A stretch of 64,000 nucleotides of DNA from Bradyrhizobium sp. Ce-3 (GTDB taxonomy: Bacteria > Pseudomonadota > Alphaproteobacteria > Rhizobiales > Xanthobacteraceae): positions 552,541-616,540 of the forward strand of contig NZ_BQUV01000001.1 of NCBI RefSeq assembly GCF_022835695.1, written 5' to 3'. A program made the translations under genes and the position numbers. Within the stretch, counting starts at the first letter, position 1. The number at the start of each line of letters is the position of its first letter. The notes under the pieces are model-generated. The model did no database searches. It worked only from the letters and a program-made list of their open reading frames with translations, and was not told the DNA's origin. Below, piece by piece: positions 60,492 through 64,000 of the stretch.

Positions 60492-63400
60492 TCAGTAGAC
60501 GTGAACGTTCGCCGCGGCCGGCACGCCGGTGCTGACGTGAGCAAGGTCGACCTTGTCGCTGCCGGTACCGTTGGCCGAATACCACAACTCATGGGTCGTG
60601 GCATTGAACACGAACTCCTTGCCGGTACCGCCATTCCACGTCGCGGCGTTGGTCTCGTCGCCGGTATGGAAGTTGGCCGCGGCGACGGTGGACGCCTGGC
60701 CGATCGACAGATTGTCGCCGAGGTTGACGAAGATCTGGTCGGACAGCGCGTTGAAGTTGTTGATGGTGTCGTGTCCGCCACCGTTCAACTGCAGGACGAA
60801 GGTGTCGTTGCCGGCACCGCCGTTCAGGGTGTCGTTGCCGGGACCACCGTCGAGGTAGTTGCCGCCAGCGGCGAGACCGGTCAGCGTATCGTTGCCGCTA
60901 CCGCCGAGAATGCCCTCGATCCCGCTGTAAGTATCACCCGCCGCGGTACCGCCGGACCCGTGACCGGTTTGCAGGTTGACCGTGACGCCCGTCGTATCGT
61001 CTCGATAGTCGACGATATCCGTGCCGCCGCCACCGACAACGGTATCGGTGTGCGAGCTGGTCGCGATGACATCGGCGGTTCCGCCGCCCGTCAGCGTGAA
61101 GTTGCCGCTGGAATCGCTGGCGACGACGTGGACGCCCAGCGTTGACGACGTCGTATGATCGCCATCGCCGTCGGTGGCCACGATGCCGAACGACAGGTTC
61201 TGGTCAGACGGCAGAACCGTCTTGCCAATATCTGCCGCCGTCAGGCGCATCTTGATGCCGGGCCCTCCCGTGATGTCGAGCTCATTGAACGAAATCGTCG
61301 GATCAATCAGCAGGTGCGTTCCTGAGGCGTCGACAAATGCGACTCCGGATTGCGTCGTACCATGCACCGAGTCGGTGGCAGTCCAGAAGACGCTATCCCC
61401 TGGGCTCGCCGAGTTGACAGTGAAGTTCACCGAATCCACAAACTGCGGGTTGGTATTCGGCGAGTCATTGGTGCCAATGCCGGTCCCTGGAACGTGGAAC
61501 TCCATGTTGAAGGTTTCGCCGGCGTCGAGGAAGTTGTTTCCAACGCCGAGGCCTTGTACCGAAGTATTGACTTCACCCGCCGAGAAGAACTCGATGCTGC
61601 CGTCGGCAAGCTCCTTCCATGTCGAGTGGCCGCTGGACAAATTCGTGAGGCTGTCGGTGACCGTCGTCGACGCCGCGGGATGCAGCAGGTCGAACGTGTA
61701 GGTGCCGTCTTCGTACACCTTCAGATCAAACACCTGCGTCGCACCAGCGGATCCGATCAGTTCGGAGCCGATCACATGACCACCGGCATCGGTCAAATTC
61801 ACAGTCGAGTAGGTGATGCCGGAAATGGTCGGGCCGGTCAGCGTGAACCCACCGAAGCCATCGGCGCCGAAGTTGACGGCGAAGGTGCCGTTCACCGAGC
61901 CGATATCGTTCGGCAGCGTCCCGTTGACGAAGGCGCCGAGCGTCGGGCCGTCGTCGAGGAAGCCGATGTGGGTGCCGATGTCGGCGGAAGCCGACACATG
62001 GTCACCGTCGGCATCCGTGACCGTGACGGTCGCCCCGATCTTGCCGGCCACCAGCGAAATGGAATCGTTGGGGTTGGTGGTGTCGGGCTGATGGAGCGAC
62101 AGGTATTCCGCCACATAGACCTGACCGGTCGCCGGATCGATGGCAATGGCAAACGCTACCTTGCCGGTCAGGCTGGGGTTGGCGGCGTCAGCGCCGACCG
62201 TACCGATGATCCGGCCGCTGCCGTCCAGCGACAGTGTGATGGCTGTGCCGTCCGTCAGGGTCAGGCCGGACGCGGCATTGAGTACGCTCAGGGCGTAGGT
62301 CGTGCTGCCCGGACCATCCGCGCCGTAGCCGCCTCCGGTGAGGGTCAGGATGTTGCTGGCACCCGTGGAGGCAAAGCTGAGCGCACCATTGTCCAGCACG
62401 GCGGACGAAACGTCGGTATCGGTGCCGGCGTTGGCCACGGTCGCAAACAGCCCGGCAACCGTATTCGCCGCGCCATTGAACGTGATCGCGGTCGAGCCAA
62501 GAACATCGCTTGCGCCACTGACCGTCTGAACGCCAGGCGTCTCGTCCACGCCCACCGCTCCACTCACCGTCAGCGTCGGCGCCTTCGGACCGTCGTCATG
62601 GAAGGTGACGTGGGTGCTAAGGTCGAGGTTCTGGCTGGCGCTGTCGCCGTCCTTATCGGTGACCGTTGCCGTCAGCGTCACCAGGCCGCCGGTGAGGCTG
62701 ATGCCTTCACCGGTATCCGGGCTCGACGCCGTATTCTCGTGTACCGCACGGTCCTGCGTCAGCGTCACGTCACCGGTCGCGGGGTTGACCGTCAGCGTGA
62801 ACACCAACCATGCGGCCTGGTTCTCATGCCCGGTGACATAGCCGGAAATGGTGCTGCCGCTCTGGTCGAGCACAACGCCGAGACCGGAGGCGCTGTCGAT
62901 CAGGTTGGTCGCGGTGCCATTGCCCGCGATGCTCAGCGCATAGGCCGTGGTTGCGTTGTCGGCACCGGTCACAACCGTGAACGCACCGGCGAAGCTCTCC
63001 TTGTCCAGCGCATGGCCTTGCGTCGGCACGGCATCCGGTGTCGACCCGTTGTTGCCGGCATTGGTCGAGGCCGACAGATAAGCCTCATAGGTGTTCAGCG
63101 AGTTGACGTTCCCGCTCAGCCCAATCGACGGACCATCATCATGGAACGTCACGTGGCTGCTGAGGTCGAGGTTCTGGGCGGCACTATCGCCGTCCTTGTC
63201 GGTGACGGTTGCCGTCAGCGTCACCAGGCCGCCGGTCAGGCTGATGCCCTCGCCGGTGTCCGGGCTGGAGGCGGTGTTCTCATGCACCGCGCGGTCCTGC
63301 GTCAACGTCACATCGCCGGTCGCAGTATTGACCGTCAGTGTGAACACCAGCCACGCGGCCTGGTTCTCATGACCGGTCACATAGCCGGAGATGGTGTTGC

Positions 63401-64000
63401 CGCTCTGGTCGAGCACCACACCGAGGCCGGAGGCGCTGTCGATCAGGTTGGTCGCGGTGCCATTGGCTGCGATGCTGAGCGCATAGGCTGTCGTTGCATT
63501 GTCGGCGCCGGTCACGACCGTGAATGCGCCGGCGAAGCTCTCCTTGTCGAGCGTATGGCCCTGGGTCGGCACCGCATCCGGCGTCGAGCCGTTGATGCCG
63601 GCATTGGTCGAAGCCGACAAATAGGCCTCGTAGGTGTTCAGCGAGCCAACCCGTCCGCTCAGCGCAATCGACGGGCCGTCATCATGGAACGTCACGTGGC
63701 TGCTGAGATCGAGATTCTGGGCGGCACTGTCGCCGTCCTTGTCGGTGACGGTCGCCGTCAATGTCACCAGGCCGCCGGTGAGGCTGATGCCTTCGCCGGT
63801 ATCCGGGCTCGACGCCGTATTCTCGTGGACCGCACGGTCCTGCGTCAGCGTCACGTCACCGGTCGCGGTGTTGACCGTCAGCGTGAACACCAGCCATGCG
63901 GCCTGGTTCTCATGACCGGTCACATAGCCGGAGATGGTGTTGCCGCTCTGGTCGAGCACGACGCCAAGACCGGAGGCACTGTCGATCAGATTGGTCGCGG
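60492..64000 (-). CDS. Giant RTX-type surface adhesin, C-terminal part (5' end beyond the right edge)
   Basis: At least 1,169 codons are visible and the frame is open at base 64000. Upstream (63959-62601 and beyond) are near-identical 181-residue repeats with motifs such as SFAGAFTVVTGADNATTAYA and DRAVHENTASSPDTGEG, each holding a VTDKDGDSA segment of the DUF5801/VCBS-like kind. Further different repeats follow (TVTDADGDHVSASADIG). The C-terminus has RTX nonapeptides (LGGSGNDTLTG, LDGGPGNDTLNGGAGNDTF) that bind calcium and a type I secretion end (GVPAAANVHVY). Export by the neighbouring ABC/HlyD/TolC set and release by the LapG-like protease are expected. The retention module lies outside the window. 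Confidence 0.92.
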   Translation of the reverse strand, partial: ATNLIDSASGLGVVLDQSGNTISGYVTGHENQAAWLVFTLTVNTATGDVTLTQDRAVHENTASSPDTGEGISLTGGLVTLTATVTDKDGDSAAQNLDLSSHVTFHDDGPSIALSGRVGSLNTYEAYLSASTNAGINGSTPDAVPTQGHTLDKESFAGAFTVVTGADNATTAYALSIAANGTATNLIDSASGLGVVLDQSGNTISGYVTGHENQAAWLVFTLTVNTATGDVTLTQDRAVHENTASSPDTGEGISLTGGLVTLTATVTDKDGDSAAQNLDLSSHVTFHDDGPSIGLSGNVNSLNTYEAYLSASTNAGNNGSTPDAVPTQGHALDKESFAGAFTVVTGADNATTAYALSIAGNGTATNLIDSASGLGVVLDQSGSTISGYVTGHENQAAWLVFTLTVNPATGDVTLTQDRAVHENTASSPDTGEGISLTGGLVTLTATVTDKDGDSASQNLDLSTHVTFHDDGPKAPTLTVSGAVGVDETPGVQTVSGASDVLGSTAITFNGAANTVAGLFATVANAGTDTDVSSAVLDNGALSFASTGASNILTLTGGGYGADGPGSTTYALSVLNAASGLTLTDGTAITLSLDGSGRIIGTVGADAANPSLTGKVAFAIAIDPATGQVYVAEYLSLHQPDTTNPNDSISLVAGKIGATVTVTDADGDHVSASADIGTHIGFLDDGPTLGAFVNGTLPNDIGSVNGTFAVNFGADGFGGFTLTGPTISGITYSTVNLTDAGGHVIGSELIGSAGATQVFDLKVYEDGTYTFDLLHPAASTTVTDSLTNLSSGHSTWKELADGSIEFFSAGEVNTSVQGLGVGNNFLDAGETFNMEFHVPGTGIGTNDSPNTNPQFVDSVNFTVNSASPGDSVFWTATDSVHGTTQSGVAFVDASGTHLLIDPTISFNELDITGGPGIKMRLTAADIGKTVLPSDQNLSFGIVATDGDGDHTTSSTLGVHVVASDSSGNFTLTGGGTADVIATSSHTDTVVGGGGTDIVDYRDDTTGVTVNLQTGHGSGGTAAGDTYSGIEGILGGSGNDTLTGLAAGGNYLDGGPGNDTLNGGAGNDTFVLQLNGGGHDTINNFNALSDQIFVNLGDNLSIGQASTVAAANFHTGDETNAATWNGGTGKEFVFNATTHELWYSANGTGSDKVDLAHVSTGVPAAANVHVY
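62601..64000 (-). repeat. 543-bp tandem repeat inside the adhesin gene
   Basis: The landmark GTCACGTGG(C/G)TGCT recurs with its flanks at 62601, 63144 and 63687, a constant step of 543 bp (181 codons). The units at 62601-63143 and 63144-63686 and the partial unit at 63687-64000 differ mainly at third codon positions and a few residues. The array continues beyond the right edge. Confidence 0.9.

Overview
The window looks like the chromosome of an alphaproteobacterium of the Bradyrhizobium/Rhodopseudomonas type. This rests on the high G+C, the many overlapping start and stop codons in operons, a GTTC-N7-GTTC LexA box (the alphaproteobacterial form), a full Flp/Tad pilus locus and dispersed non-coding repeats. 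No rRNA or tRNA gene, insertion sequence, phage gene or CRISPR array was seen.

Region 1 (1-26065) is a large aromatic-acid catabolism island of four transcription units. Unit A (minus, 6745 to the left edge) encodes a racemase-fold protein, a 34-residue ORF, a thiolase-like protein, an OB-fold/SDR fusion, a cyclase-family hydrolase, a periplasmic binding protein and an acyl-CoA ligase that runs off the window. Unit B (plus, 7375-12088) diverges from it and encodes a second binding protein and a branched-chain-amino-acid-type ABC importer with a LivM-LivG fusion. Unit C (minus, 15465-12247) encodes a gentisate-dioxygenase-like bicupin, a fumarylacetoacetate-hydrolase-family protein, a thioesterase and an EthD-like protein. 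Units D (plus, 16155-20852: an indolepyruvate:ferredoxin-oxidoreductase-like pair and two MarR regulators) and E (minus, 26016-20860: Rieske oxygenase reductase, alpha and beta subunits, ligase, SDR) converge and share the same two-palindrome promoter signature. The set fits oxidative breakdown of an indole or other aryl acetate. The best single explanation I see is indole-3-acetate (auxin) through dioxindole-acetate, isatin and isatinate to anthranilate. This is inference from families and context.

Region 2 (26148-37808) is mixed: a PhyH-family oxygenase, two divergent SGNH-type genes of visibly lower G+C, a TetR/epoxide-hydrolase pair with a tandem operator, a glutathione transferase, SOS-controlled dinB, several small or uncharacterised proteins and a membrane-bound spermidine-synthase-like protein.

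Region 3 (37851-50800) is a nearly complete Flp/Tad type IVc pilus locus on the minus strand: two Flp pilins, prepilin peptidase CpaA, CpaB, CpaE/TadZ, ATPase CpaF/TadA, TadB, TadC, an unexpected isoprenylcysteine-methyltransferase-like membrane protein, TadE/TadG-type pseudopilins, secretin CpaC, a small lipoprotein and TadD.

Region 4 (51013-64000) holds a lipoprotein, an NYN-domain protein preceded by a 15-bp tandem repeat, a secreted protein, and a Lap-type surface adhesion module: TolC-like channel, type I secretion ABC protein, HlyD-like adaptor, LapG-like periplasmic cysteine protease, and the convergent 3' part of a very large RTX adhesin built from 543-bp repeats that continues beyond the right edge.
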